A DNA stretch of 64,000 nucleotides from Phototrophicus methaneseepsis (GCF_015500095.1 NZ_CP062983.1:3844001-3908000), one strand, 5' to 3'; positions 1-9,149 are shown, counted from the stretch's first letter. Notes: a model not told the origin generated them from the sequence alone. Program-made: numbers and translations.

Positions 1-429
1 GTGAGGGATCAACTGGGTAAACAGGATGATTCCCAGGATCAGACTTGCAAAACGAAAGCGGAACCGTGCCAGAACGTAAGCAGCCATAGCCGCAATTGTC
101 GTCGCAAAAACAGCCGTCAAGCTGGAAACAAACAATGAATTGAGCATATAGCGCCCAATTGGGATGAGTGTCACGGCATCGCGATATGTATCCAATGAAA
201 ACTGTGTCGGCAACCACAGCGGTGGCACAGATTGGATCTCGTAATTGGTCTGGAAGGAGCTTTTTACCATCCAATAAATGGGTAGCAGCACATAGACCAG
301 AACAAAGAAGCCCAGCAAAAGCGCGAGAGCAATCGTGCCGATCTGGCTAATACGTTTCGTAAACGTGATGGTCTCTGTCACTTTTGGCTGCTGTTTGCGG
401 ATAGACTGTGTTGTTACTGTCTGCATCAT
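1..429 (-). CDS. carbohydrate ABC transporter permease, MalG-like (partial)
   Basis: Inner-membrane permease of a CUT1-type sugar ABC importer. The frame is open from adjacent ATG codons at 429/426 to the window edge, giving the first 143 residues; the C-terminal half, with the EAA loop that docks the ATPase, lies outside. Visible are a polar N-terminus, a strong membrane segment at about residues 30-52 ending in the YWMVKSSFQ region typical of MalG homologues, a periplasmic loop with the SLDTYRDA-type segment, and a second membrane segment near residues 100-125. It begins 1 nt after the stop of the MalF-like gene, so the two are surely co-transcribed and probably translationally coupled. The substrate is unknown; the neighbouring isomerases suggest a monosaccharide or small oligosaccharide. 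Confidence 0.9.
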   Translation of the reverse strand, partial: MMQTVTTQSIRKQQPKVTETITFTKRISQIGTIALALLLGFFVLVYVLLPIYWMVKSSFQTNYEIQSVPPLWLPTQFSLDTYRDAVTLIPIGRYMLNSLFVSSLTAVFATTIAAMAAYVLARFRFRFASLILGIILFTQLIPH

Positions 430-430
430 C

Positions 431-1330
431 TTAGTCCCCCTTCAACATATAGCGGATGTAAAAGAATGCAATCACGCTCGTGAGGATCAGGATGACCGAA
501 CTCGCCGTCGCGGCATAGTCAAATCGATAGAAAGTAAACGCCTGATCATAGGCGTAAACGCCCAGGATATTGGTTAAGTCTCGCGGGCCACCTCCTGTCA
601 TAACGTAGTTGACTTCAAAGTAGCCAATACCAGAGATTGAAAGCAGCGTCGCAACAACGATGATAATGGGCCGTACCAGTGGGAGTGTAATATCCGTAAA
701 CCGGCGGAAGGCAGATGCACCATCGATCTTGGCGGCTTCGTAAACTTCGCTGGGGATGGATTGCAAACCCGCCAACAGCATCACTGTAACGAAGGGCAGC
801 CCATTCCAGGTACGTACCAGCGAAACAACCAGCATAGGCAGGCTGAACGGCCCGACCGTGTTGGTATCTGTTAAAAAGCCAATATTGGTCTGGATCAAAC
901 CGACATCGCGCAGGACAGCATTAATGGGGCTGAGGTTCGTATTGAGCAGCCACTTCCAGATGCCTGCTGCGATCACAGGGGGGATAAACCAGGGCAGCAA
1001 GAACAGCGTCCGAATGGCAGACCGCCCAAGGAAGTTCTGATTCAACACCTGAGAGGCTAACAGGCCCAGTATGATGACAAAGCCAACGACGATGACGACA
1101 AAGAGAATCGTCTGCACCAACGTTTGCAAGAAAAGCGGCTCAGAGAAGAGCGTTGTAAAATTATCCAGGCCGACAAACGGCGTACCAACACGCCGGATCG
1201 TCAGCAGATTATATTCCTGAAAAGCCATCACCAATGATTGCAGCATGGGCAAAATGCCAAGCAGGACTACCAGGATCAAGGCTGGCGAAACCATCAAATA
1301 ACAAAAGAGATTTTTCCGTGATTCACTCAT
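431..1330 (-). CDS. carbohydrate ABC transporter permease, MalF-like
   Basis: Second inner-membrane permease of the sugar importer, 299 residues. I chose the ATG at 1330 over the upstream start at 1375 because AAGGAC lies about 7 nt before it and because the upstream extension would run through a stem-loop. Six membrane segments are evident, beginning LFCYLMVSPALILVVLL. The EAA loop, VYEAAKIDGASAFRRFTDIT at about residues 205-224, is the conserved contact to the ATPase. It sits between the binding-protein gene and the MalG-like gene, the usual CUT1 order. No ATP-binding subunit is present here, so a shared MsmX/MalK-type ATPase encoded elsewhere is inferred. Confidence 0.93.
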   Translation of the reverse strand: MSESRKNLFCYLMVSPALILVVLLGILPMLQSLVMAFQEYNLLTIRRVGTPFVGLDNFTTLFSEPLFLQTLVQTILFVVIVVGFVIILGLLASQVLNQNFLGRSAIRTLFLLPWFIPPVIAAGIWKWLLNTNLSPINAVLRDVGLIQTNIGFLTDTNTVGPFSLPMLVVSLVRTWNGLPFVTVMLLAGLQSIPSEVYEAAKIDGASAFRRFTDITLPLVRPIIIVVATLLSISGIGYFEVNYVMTGGGPRDLTNILGVYAYDQAFTFYRFDYAATASSVILILTSVIAFFYIRYMLKGD

Positions 1331-1357
1331 AAAAATGTCCTTTTGATGACAAGAAAA

Positions 1358-1395
1358 TTTACCTGGCAAGCACAATTTATGGCCTGCCAGGTAAA
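1358..1395 (-). promoter_or_regulatory. intercistronic stem-loop after sugar-binding-protein gene
   Basis: Perfect 11-bp inverted repeat, TTTACCTGGCA (1358-1368) and TGCCAGGTAAA (1385-1395), between the binding-protein stop and the permease start. No T-run follows on the minus strand. It therefore resembles the mRNA-stabilising or attenuating stem-loops that raise binding-protein levels above permease levels, rather than a full terminator. Confidence 0.6.
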
Positions 1396-1412
1396 TTACC
1401 GAGCTCTAAGGA

Positions 1413-2741
1413 TTAAAGCGCGGACTGATCCATAACTTCTTGCATCTGCTGTTGTGCACGCGTTACAACTTCGTCAATATCCTGTTGCAACACAAGGGTA
1501 TCGTAGAAAAGATCGTAGAGGACTGAGCCACGAGTTTGCGCTGAAATGATAGACCAGCCAGGGGCAGCATGTTGGGATGTGTGTGCATAGTCTATCGTTT
1601 CGACGATGACCCGCTTCCATTCTGCGTCCTGCCAGAAGTCAGCATTCATGACAGCCTTATTCGCGCTGACACGAGCCGTACGCTCTGCAAACTTGAGCAT
1701 ATTTTCATCACGAGCCAGGAACTGAATGAGCTGTAAGGATTCTTCAACGTGCTCTGTGCCCCGCAGCAAACCCCAGTAACCAGCACCGCTGAAGGCAACA
1801 CGGCGTTCCGGCCCCATTGGCGGGATTGCCATCATCCATTGACCATCAAGTTCGGGGTAATCCCGCGTCAGGTCCTGCCCATAGCTATCGCTAACACCAC
1901 CGATCATGGCGAGACGACCATTCTGGAACTCAGCAGCAGGATCATAGCCTTCTTCCATGAAGTTTGGATCAACAACCTGATGCGTCCAGATGAGATCATA
2001 CATCCATTGCAGTGTCTGGCGCATTTCATCATTGTCGATCGTCGCCGTCACACCATCTTCTGTCATGAACTCGCCACCCGCTGCCCAATAGTAAGGGAAC
2101 AACGCCGTCAACGGGGTGGAACTACCAAAGGAAAAGCCCCAACGCTCGACATTACCCGCATCATCGCGGACCGTCAGTGTCTTGGCATATTCAACGATTT
2201 CGTCCCAATTATCGGGGGCCGCTGTCAGGCCATTTTCTTCAAAGATGTCCGTGCGATAAATCATCGGGCGAATATCACCACGCCATGGAATGCCGTAGAA
2301 ATCGCCATTCCAGAACACATCCTGCAAAGCGGCTTCAATAAAGCGCTCGTTCAAATCCGGGAAGTATTCTTCCTGATATTCAGTCAGCGGCATAGGACCG
2401 TACTCATCCCCACCAATTGCGGCATTGGTATACAGCCACCACATATCAGCCGCATCCGGGTGCGCGCCACCAGAAGCAACCAGCAACCACGTCTGACCGG
2501 CGTTATCCCAGCTCAGCGTCTCCAGGGTAACAGGGATACCCGTCTCCGCTGTGAACTCAGCCATGAGTTCTTCCATAAACCGGGCCCATTCAACGGTATC
2601 GCCATAAGGATGTGTCCAGAAAGTAATGCCATTCTGGGCAAAAGTCACAAAACCATTGATAGCATTCAGTGCCAGGGCACTACCCATGCCAAGGCCAGTC
2701 GTCCGTAAGAAATCACGACGAGATAAACCACGCTTAACCAT
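1413..2741 (-). CDS. extracellular sugar-binding protein, family 1, Tat-exported
   Basis: High-affinity solute receptor of the sugar ABC importer, 442 residues, usual for the family-1 binding proteins. The N-terminus carries a twin-arginine signal (SRRDFLRTTGLGMGSALALN, residues 7-26), so export is probably in the folded state. The mature part has the family features: GITFWTHPYGDTVEW near the start, a GRLAMIGG segment in the hinge region, and a tryptophan/tyrosine-rich sugar cleft. No lipobox cysteine follows the signal, so membrane attachment, if any, would be by an uncleaved signal. AAGGAG lies 6 nt before the ATG. The exact sugar cannot be told from sequence. Confidence 0.92.
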   Translation of the reverse strand: MVKRGLSRRDFLRTTGLGMGSALALNAINGFVTFAQNGITFWTHPYGDTVEWARFMEELMAEFTAETGIPVTLETLSWDNAGQTWLLVASGGAHPDAADMWWLYTNAAIGGDEYGPMPLTEYQEEYFPDLNERFIEAALQDVFWNGDFYGIPWRGDIRPMIYRTDIFEENGLTAAPDNWDEIVEYAKTLTVRDDAGNVERWGFSFGSSTPLTALFPYYWAAGGEFMTEDGVTATIDNDEMRQTLQWMYDLIWTHQVVDPNFMEEGYDPAAEFQNGRLAMIGGVSDSYGQDLTRDYPELDGQWMMAIPPMGPERRVAFSGAGYWGLLRGTEHVEESLQLIQFLARDENMLKFAERTARVSANKAVMNADFWQDAEWKRVIVETIDYAHTSQHAAPGWSIISAQTRGSVLYDLFYDTLVLQQDIDEVVTRAQQQMQEVMDQSAL

Positions 2742-2845
2742 TCTAAACTCCTTGTAACGAGAACGTTATTATTTACTAAATAGGTGATCAAACTACTATT
2801 GAATACAGACCGATAAATGCGCTCAATGCACCAGGGTCGCATTCT

Positions 2846-3661
2846 CTAATTTGGAATCAGGGCCCTGAGGTAACGAATACTTTCTTTAATCCACACATCT
2901 TCAAGTTGCAGCGACGCTTCGATTGAACCCTGCCACGGTGTCCAGCATTCCAGGATTGCATTTACATCTTCTAGTCCCTCCTCTTGAATACGGCCAATCA
3001 GCCAGGAAAAATCGAGCTGGCCCTGCCCACACGCACGGCCTTCTACTAAAAAGCCCATGTTGTATGGCTCTCGGAAGATGGCAATATCTTTAACATGGAG
3101 ATTGAACGCCAGAGGAGCCAGTGCATCGAGTACGTGCGCGGTATCTTCATTACAGCTCAAGCTGTTCCCAGGGTCGACACAGCTCCCAATATTTGGGCTA
3201 TCGACAGCACGGATGAGATGAGCCAGCTCACCAACGGGAAAATGATCGTAGTTTTCTAGAGCGAGCAGGATGCCAGCTTTTTCGTAAAGAGGCATGACAG
3301 ATTGGAGTTGCTCAACCGCTTTCGCGAAGCCTGCATCACCGTCAGGTCGTGCAGAATTTGTACGAACCAACTTAGAACCAAACTGCTTAGCAAGCTCCAG
3401 ATAGCGACATAAATTCTCTGGGTCAAGCCCACTGGTCCCCACTTCAATCGTCATACGCCGATCATGCGCAACGGCTCCAAATTCCGCGATGACATCTTCA
3501 GGATAGGCATGGATTGGCAGATTATCAGCAATCTGCACCACCTTTACCCCTAATGAGGTCGCTTTATCCAGTAAGCCCAAGGGCGTCAAAGGCGAGGGTG
3601 GCGGATGTCCAGGTCGACCAGCCAGCCATTGGAATGCCCAGGAACTGATTCCGAGTTGCAT
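2846..3661 (-). CDS. sugar phosphate isomerase/epimerase (TIM barrel)
   Basis: Member of the xylose-isomerase-like TIM-barrel family (AP endonuclease 2 fold), 271 residues. The four expected metal ligands are visible in order: Glu in LALENYD, Asp in SCVDPGN, His in FNLHVKD, and Glu in AILECWTPW. AAAGGA precedes the ATG by 7 nt. It follows a second isomerase by 23 nt and lies 104 bp ahead of the sugar-binding protein on the same strand, so it probably converts the imported sugar or a derivative (hydroxypyruvate-isomerase-like, tagatose-epimerase-like or inosose-related). Family membership is firm, the substrate is not. Confidence 0.85.
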   Translation of the reverse strand: MQLGISSWAFQWLAGRPGHPPPSPLTPLGLLDKATSLGVKVVQIADNLPIHAYPEDVIAEFGAVAHDRRMTIEVGTSGLDPENLCRYLELAKQFGSKLVRTNSARPDGDAGFAKAVEQLQSVMPLYEKAGILLALENYDHFPVGELAHLIRAVDSPNIGSCVDPGNSLSCNEDTAHVLDALAPLAFNLHVKDIAIFREPYNMGFLVEGRACGQGQLDFSWLIGRIQEEGLEDVNAILECWTPWQGSIEASLQLEDVWIKESIRYLRALIPN

Positions 3662-3684
3662 AGGAATTTCCTTTGCTACAGTCC

Positions 3685-4656
3685 CTAATCCAGGCCCAGT
3701 TCTTTATAGAACAGGTCATATGCAGCCATAGCGTTATTGCTGCGGATTGCGGCCCAAAGTTCATCGTGATCGACTTTATCTAGCAGGTTCTTCGCGCGTT
3801 TGATGGAACGGCTCACAGCATTCAGGACCTGGATAGAATCCAGACGGCCCGGCATCACATCACTGACGACCCATCCGTCATAGCCAACCTTCTCGATGTA
3901 GAGCATGTTCTCCACCCAATCCCACCAATTCACACTGCCGGGTACGAGGTCCCAGTCCCAGTTGCGATAGTTATCGTTGATGTGGAAGAGAAAGAGCTTG
4001 CCCGCATGATTCAATTGTGCGATCGAAAGGGACGGCGTTTCAGGCGCATAGAGCGCATGGCCGATGTCAATCGTCACGCCGACGTTATCCAACCCAACCT
4101 GATCACAGACATGGAGTGCAGATGTTGCAGAGCCCATGATGACGCGGGCCCGGGTTTCGTTCGCTTTGTATTCCAGGGAGAGCTTGACATCGCTGCGATG
4201 TTGAGCAGCTTCTCGGATACCTTCGATAAACCAGCCCCAGGCCTGAATATAATCCATCTGGAAGCTGTAATCGTGCCCATCCCCCAGGGGGCAGCACGTC
4301 ACCAAGTTACAGCCCATCTCCACAGAGATATCCATACCGCGCTTTAAATATTCAACAGCCTTAGCGCGCACTTCAGGATTAGGGTGTGTCAGCCCACCCA
4401 TGTGGAACATGGGGTCGCCTTTAATATTGACGTTGACTGTCGAACAAACTAATCCAGCATCATCAAGCAGTTTTTTCGTACAGGCAACATCTTCAAATTC
4501 TTGAGGATAAACGACTTCTACCGCACCCAGGTTCTCTACCTGTGCAGCACGCTGGACCTTCTCCTCCAACGTGTAAGGCGGGCCCCATACCTGGAAGCGA
4601 TCGCGAGTTTGGCCCATAAAGCTCAATATAGCGGCAAATTTGATTTCACTTGTCAT
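3685..4656 (-). CDS. sugar phosphate isomerase/epimerase (TIM barrel)
   Basis: Second xylose-isomerase-like TIM-barrel protein, 323 residues from the ATG at 4656. An upstream start at 4743 would add 29 residues of non-conserved, AT-rich translation. Metal ligands are seen as Glu in LSLEYKAN, Asp in GVTIDIGH and His in LFHINDN. The last ligand position reads Asp (WVVSDVMPGR) rather than the more usual Glu. It is rich in tryptophan near NWDWDLVPGSVNWWDW, a pattern seen in L-rhamnose-isomerase-like and related epimerases. It is the first gene of the catabolic/transport run, downstream of two direct ACATCCTAC repeats that may be the regulator site. Confidence 0.85.
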   Translation of the reverse strand: MTSEIKFAAILSFMGQTRDRFQVWGPPYTLEEKVQRAAQVENLGAVEVVYPQEFEDVACTKKLLDDAGLVCSTVNVNIKGDPMFHMGGLTHPNPEVRAKAVEYLKRGMDISVEMGCNLVTCCPLGDGHDYSFQMDYIQAWGWFIEGIREAAQHRSDVKLSLEYKANETRARVIMGSATSALHVCDQVGLDNVGVTIDIGHALYAPETPSLSIAQLNHAGKLFLFHINDNYRNWDWDLVPGSVNWWDWVENMLYIEKVGYDGWVVSDVMPGRLDSIQVLNAVSRSIKRAKNLLDKVDHDELWAAIRSNNAMAAYDLFYKELGLD

Positions 4657-4761
4657 AGTCGTCTCAATGAATATATCTATGATGAATAAATTACTTATTG
4701 GATATGGCGTGGGCCTAATTGAACTGCAACCCGAAATAATCAAACTTTACAATTCGTTTAA

Positions 4762-4784
4762 ACATCCTACGTCAAACATCCTAC
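4762..4784 (-). promoter_or_regulatory. tandem ACATCCTAC repeats, candidate FCD-regulator operator
   Basis: Two copies of ACATCCTAC at 4762-4770 and 4776-4784, spaced 14 bp start to start, lie about 105 bp upstream of the first isomerase gene. A third copy at 5749-5757 lies 41 bp upstream of the FadR-type regulator gene, in the same orientation. A motif shared only by these two promoter regions suggests the regulator binds both. This is inference from position. Confidence 0.45.
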
Positions 4785-4928
4785 GTATCCAATTTACCCA
4801 CATTTGTTTGTTCTGTCAAGCAATATGCCAGACCAAGTAACCAGGCTATTCTCAATGGGATAAAATGATTTCAAATAGAAATGTGACTGCCGACAATCAC
4901 CCTAGCCCTCTGTAGCTAAAGGACATTC

Positions 4929-5708
4929 TCAATCAAGTTCGGGCGAACGATCACCATCTGCGCCATTTCCAGGGATATTAAGGCTGGTATTTTTCTTCTT
5001 TAAGAACTGATCGCGCCAATACTTGAGGCTGTACGTCACAACATCACGTATTCTGTCGCTGTCACGTGTTTTTAGCACTTCTGCGATTTTCCGATGCCCT
5101 TCGACACCAAACCTAATGACTTCATCCTGCGTATGGGCATCCCGTACTGTATGGAAGAACATTTCCTCCACAGTGTCCGCCAGTAAAATAACCAGTTCAT
5201 TGTGCGTGGCGCGGATGATACTCTGATGAAACTGCAAATCCAACTGAATCAGCAAGTCGTAATCCCGCTCCTCTTTCAACGCTTCTGCTTCCCATGCAGT
5301 AGCAGCAGATTCTATCATCTTAAAGTCTTCTTCTGTGCCGTTGGAGCCAGCCAACTGGCAGTAGCCGACCTCAGTCAGCGTTCTCAGCTCAACAAGATCT
5401 TTCGTTGCATTCGTTTTCAGAAGCATCGCAAAAATAAGAGGGCGCAGGTTGCGGGAGGAAGATTCGCTCGCAATATAAGTACCATCACCACGGCGAACAT
5501 CCACAACGCCAAGTGCATCGAGCATTTTAATCGCTTCTCGCAAACTGTTGCGGCTCACGCCAAACTGTTCCATCAACTCCATCTCTGATGGCAAGCGTTG
5601 GCCGGGTTTAAGTTCATCAGTAATAAGAGCTTGCTTGATAATTTCAATGATGTCATCGACGATGCCACCACGTTTAACTGACTTGAAAGAATTGGGCGTG
5701 TTGGTCAC
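4929..5708 (-). CDS. FadR/GntR-family transcriptional regulator with FCD domain
   Basis: DNA-binding regulator, 259 residues, starting at GTG 5708. The N-terminal winged helix spans about residues 14-75: IIKQALITDELKPGQRLPSE, then FGVSRNSLREAIKMLDALGV, then the wing VVDVRRGDGTYIA. The C-terminal FCD ligand domain spans about 90-235 and keeps the metal-binding pattern with Asp and His in LDLQFHQSI and a late His in EGHRKIAE. Proteins of this type usually sense sugar acids or hexuronates and repress adjacent catabolic genes, which fits the downstream isomerases and transporter. It is probably autoregulated through the ACATCCTAC copy in its own promoter. Confidence 0.9.
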   Translation of the reverse strand: MTNTPNSFKSVKRGGIVDDIIEIIKQALITDELKPGQRLPSEMELMEQFGVSRNSLREAIKMLDALGVVDVRRGDGTYIASESSSRNLRPLIFAMLLKTNATKDLVELRTLTEVGYCQLAGSNGTEEDFKMIESAATAWEAEALKEERDYDLLIQLDLQFHQSIIRATHNELVILLADTVEEMFFHTVRDAHTQDEVIRFGVEGHRKIAEVLKTRDSDRIRDVVTYSLKYWRDQFLKKKNTSLNIPGNGADGDRSPELD

Positions 5709-5748
5709 GGCGGCTATCCCTTCTTCGGATAAGGTAATTAAAGGTTGG

Positions 5749-5757
5749 ACATCCTAC
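5749..5757 (-). promoter_or_regulatory. ACATCCTAC motif upstream of FCD regulator gene
   Basis: Third copy of the motif found twice before the isomerase gene, sitting between the arms of an inverted repeat AAGGTAATT/AATTACCTT (5731-5739 and 5763-5771). The arrangement fits an autoregulatory site for the FadR-type regulator. Confidence 0.4.
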
Positions 5758-5919
5758 TTTTAAATTACCTTGTTTTTTGGATGTGTCAATCTAATAATAG
5801 CAAAAGGCCCCGTGATTAACATAAATAACTCGTACTTATTGCTATAGAAAAGCTGTTACTTGATTGTAAATTAATCAGAGCGTCTCAATTTAGAGCATCA
5901 TAATCCACGATAAAAAGCC

Positions 5920-5963
5920 GAGAAACAAAAACATCCTGGGCACAAATATATGTCCAGGATGCT
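5920..5963 (-). terminator. Rho-independent terminator of the peptide-transport operon
   Basis: On the minus strand an 8-bp stem (CATCCTGG/CCAGGATG, arms 5932-5939 and 5954-5961) is followed by TTTTTGTTT. It lies just after the stop of the spermidine-synthase-like gene. Confidence 0.75.
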
Positions 5964-5987
5964 TGATCAAAGAGCTTAGACACCTAT

Positions 5988-8222
5988 TCAGATTACATAT
6001 TTACGCACAACAAAAAGCATCGCCGTCGCAATGCCATAAGCGAACAGACCAAGCAGCGAAACAGCGCTGTAACCGCCTGTGATCGAAATAATCACAGCCA
6101 AAACTGAGCCTACAACGCTCATCACACCATTTACAGCCCAGGCCGCAGCAACAAGACGATTATCAGATTCCCCCACCAACCGAAGGCCAAAAGGAAACGG
6201 CATGCCCATACACAGGGCTAAGGGGAGCAGCAGTACAGCGACAACGCCCCCACGAACCACCAGGGGCTGGGCGAGCAAAGCCATACTCAATGGCCCCCAG
6301 ACCAGCCGCCACAGGATAAACAACACAACAATCAAGGCCGTAATCAGGTATGGCATACGATCCAGGAGAGACTTTAAATAGCGTTGGCTCAAACCACTAC
6401 CTATGCCGCCCCCTAGCAACAGCGTTGCCAGTACGAGCGTTACTGCAAAGGTAGGATGCCCAAGGAACAAGCGCGTCTCCTGAATAATGTAGACCTCAAT
6501 GGCAATAAAACCGAGGCCCAGCATGGCGAAGTATACGGGCATCGCACGGACAAGCACATTCGATGAGCGCAGCCAGGCCAAGGCATAAAGTACAAGGCAT
6601 ACGGCTGAGATAGCGAGGATGAAGACCGCCAAAGGATGTAACGTCGCAGGAATGCCATATTCAAATTGGAAGAAATACGGTTGGTTATCCGTTGGCGCGC
6701 TGATGTTTGACTCGGACGATTCAACGATGGAATCGAACGTCGCAGTGCCCTGCTCAACAGCATCAAGTGGCGACTGAACATAAACATAAGGCAAGTAGAG
6801 CGGTTCAAAATCAATTTGCCGCGCAATAGCCCCTAACACGAGCGCGTCATCCTCCGTAAACGGTGATTTATGCACCAGTAAGAGCGGTATAGGAGTCTCT
6901 GCATTGGGGTCTAATAGAATGAGCAAATGCTTTAGGGCATCTTGATCGTTCAGGCCTTGATTCTTAAGGGCTGTCATCGCAATCGATACAGCACGCGTCA
7001 GGGTAATCTCATCGTAAAGCTTCAGAGCAATCTGGCCGTCGTCTGATAAACTCGCCAGATATTCCTCGAAGGCTTCGACTGTATAAACAGTATTTTCTGA
7101 GAGCGTATAACCCCCACGCTCTGCGGCCAACGTCACAACCTGAGAGAGATAAATCAGGTCATATTGCGTATCCGAGCGCTGGAGCACACTACGCCCGTCA
7201 TCGGTGATGACCTCCACCATTGGCTGTTTGTAAAGGTTGCCGTTATAGGCCCGGTATTCGTTGACCAGATCCACACTGGCAGGGTTCACTTCAACAGCCG
7301 TAATCTCCCTGGCACCGCTCTGCAATGCGAACCATACATCCAGGCCAGCACCCGGCCCAATGATGAAAACTTTGTCCGGTTGCTCTGTCGCAAAGGGGAA
7401 AAAGCCAATATCCTGCACCAACATCGGGTTTGGCGCATCAGCAGGCATCAATGACGCCGCCCCACCATCCACATAAATCCGCAGCGGATCACCACCCTCA
7501 CCCGGATCAACAAGATCAGTCCGTGCGAAGGCATCCCAGGATGTTTTTAAAATCTGCCCGCCCTCTTGCAGCGCAACCGTAATTGGCTTCTCTGTGGAGA
7601 TCGTCGCCATATCAAGCCGCAGCCAATCCATGCCAATGTTCGAGCCAAAGGCAACAGTCGAAAGCGCAATGCTCGCAATAACCGCAATCAAATACCGTTG
7701 GGAATAAAAGTAAAACCCGGCGACCGCCAGCCCAACAGAAGCCAGCAAGACACCATTAATCGCCCCAAAGGTATTCAAGATGGGAATGACGAGCAGTGCG
7801 CCAAGCCCTGCCCCCAACAAATCCCCCATATAAAGGGTGCGGCTGGCTGCTGAATGCTGGCTAAACAGCGTCGATAACGCGAGCCCAATGAACATATAGG
7901 GGATAATTAACAACGCAAAGAGAATAACCTGGAGGTCATAGGCAGCCATCAATACGGTAAAGATAACCAACACAAGCGTCGAAAGACTTGCGCCAGCCGT
8001 ATAGAGGACAACACGATTTTCCTGCCGCAACCTGCCCCACAAGGCACTGAGGGCAGCCCCCATCCCAATGCCGAAGATGGCAAATGAGATGATAAAAAAG
8101 ACATATGGAGGGAAATAAATCGCAGAAAATAATCGCGTGAGCACCACTTCCAGCATGATGGAGCTGGCAGAAAGCAGCCCAATCCCAATGAGACGTTGAG
8201 AAAATGAAGCCGAGTTTTGCAT
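5988..8222 (-). CDS. membrane spermidine-synthase-like protein
   Basis: Polytopic membrane protein of 744 residues with a soluble spermidine-synthase-type Rossmann domain inserted between two hydrophobic regions. About seven helices lie before residue 210 and seven or more after residue 540. The central domain shows the nucleotide-binding glycine loop VFIIGPGAGLDVWFAL (about 286-301), the acidic EVNPASVDLV after it, and ITDDGRSVLQ further on, as in spermidine synthases and SAM methyltransferases. Such fused proteins are common in Chloroflexota and related phyla, but their product is generally not known to be spermidine. It starts 3 nt after the DppC-like gene, so it belongs to that operon; a role in handling an imported amine or peptide is possible but unproven. 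Confidence 0.8.
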   Translation of the reverse strand: MQNSASFSQRLIGIGLLSASSIMLEVVLTRLFSAIYFPPYVFFIISFAIFGIGMGAALSALWGRLRQENRVVLYTAGASLSTLVLVIFTVLMAAYDLQVILFALLIIPYMFIGLALSTLFSQHSAASRTLYMGDLLGAGLGALLVIPILNTFGAINGVLLASVGLAVAGFYFYSQRYLIAVIASIALSTVAFGSNIGMDWLRLDMATISTEKPITVALQEGGQILKTSWDAFARTDLVDPGEGGDPLRIYVDGGAASLMPADAPNPMLVQDIGFFPFATEQPDKVFIIGPGAGLDVWFALQSGAREITAVEVNPASVDLVNEYRAYNGNLYKQPMVEVITDDGRSVLQRSDTQYDLIYLSQVVTLAAERGGYTLSENTVYTVEAFEEYLASLSDDGQIALKLYDEITLTRAVSIAMTALKNQGLNDQDALKHLLILLDPNAETPIPLLLVHKSPFTEDDALVLGAIARQIDFEPLYLPYVYVQSPLDAVEQGTATFDSIVESSESNISAPTDNQPYFFQFEYGIPATLHPLAVFILAISAVCLVLYALAWLRSSNVLVRAMPVYFAMLGLGFIAIEVYIIQETRLFLGHPTFAVTLVLATLLLGGGIGSGLSQRYLKSLLDRMPYLITALIVVLFILWRLVWGPLSMALLAQPLVVRGGVVAVLLLPLALCMGMPFPFGLRLVGESDNRLVAAAWAVNGVMSVVGSVLAVIISITGGYSAVSLLGLFAYGIATAMLFVVRKYVI

Positions 8223-8225
8223 CGT

Positions 8226-9149
8226 TTAGCGCCGTAGTTTCGGGTCCAATGCATCCCGTAAGCCATCGCCCAGGAAGTTAAAGCCCATTACCGTGAAGAA
8301 GATAGCAAGCCCCGGGAAGACGCCCATCCAGGCAGATTGACGGAAGAAATCACGGCCTTCTGAAAGCATACGCCCCCAACTAGGATCTGGTGGCTGCGTC
8401 CCTAAACCAAAGAAGCTCAACGCCGCCTCAGAGAGGATCGCAAAGGCGAGGCTCAGCGTGATCTCAACGATGATAGGGGATAAAACATTGGGCAAAATAT
8501 GCGTCATGACAATACGAAAATCGCGCGCACCCATAGCCTTAGCGGCAACGATGAATTCTTCATTGCGGATGCCCAGGACGGCACCACGAGCAATACGCGC
8601 AAAAATGGGGATATATACCAAGCCGATTGCCAGCATCGCATTCCCAATACCACGCCCCAACGCGGCCAGAATCGCAATCGCAAGCAAAATCGCCGGGAAG
8701 GCATAAAGCACATCCATGGCACGCATAATAACCTCATCAACGATGCGGTTGCTATACCCGGCAATCAGGCCCAGGGCCGTGCCGACAACGGTCGCCACGC
8801 TCACCGCCACAAAACCGACCTGCAAAGAGACGCGCGCCCCATAAATGACACGCGAGAAGATATCTCTGCCAAAGTCATCCGTCCCCATGGGGTGTGCAAG
8901 TGTGGGCGGTGCAAACCGGACAGCGAAATCCATCGCATTCGGATCATAAGGTGCGACAAATGGACCAAACAGCCCCATAATCAGGACGATAAGCAGCACA
9001 ATGGAGCCAAACACAGCCAGTTTATGCCGGATTAAGCGTCGGAAGGCATCACGCCACAGTGTATTGGTCGGGCCTAATTGGACTGGTTTTTGTTCTTCAC
9101 GCTCGAGCTTTGAAGGGCCTTCGGCCAATGTATCACTATGCATATTCAA
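8226..9149 (-). CDS. peptide/nickel-type ABC transporter permease, DppC-like
   Basis: Inner-membrane permease, 307 residues. The N-terminal OppC_N segment (LWRDAFRRLIRHKLAVFGSI) is followed by the BPD permease domain. The family hallmark DPNAMDF...HPMGTDDFGRDIFSRVIYGA lies at about residues 70-108, and the EAA loop FIVAAKAMGARDFRIVMTHI at about 200-219. The C-terminus has the usual GDGLRDALDPKLRR. Its start overlaps the end of the DppB-like gene by 14 nt, so translation is coupled. No DppD/DppF ATPase genes are in the window. Confidence 0.94.
   Translation of the reverse strand: MNMHSDTLAEGPSKLEREEQKPVQLGPTNTLWRDAFRRLIRHKLAVFGSIVLLIVLIMGLFGPFVAPYDPNAMDFAVRFAPPTLAHPMGTDDFGRDIFSRVIYGARVSLQVGFVAVSVATVVGTALGLIAGYSNRIVDEVIMRAMDVLYAFPAILLAIAILAALGRGIGNAMLAIGLVYIPIFARIARGAVLGIRNEEFIVAAKAMGARDFRIVMTHILPNVLSPIIVEITLSLAFAILSEAALSFFGLGTQPPDPSWGRMLSEGRDFFRQSAWMGVFPGLAIFFTVMGFNFLGDGLRDALDPKLRR

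Noticed and set aside
1749-2708. 319-residue open frame on the plus strand
   Set aside because: Lies fully opposite the sugar-binding-protein gene, has no family features, and the minus-strand gene is clear.
8499-9035. 178-residue open frame on the plus strand
   Set aside because: Antisense shadow of the DppC-like gene; composition is charged and repetitive, with no domain.
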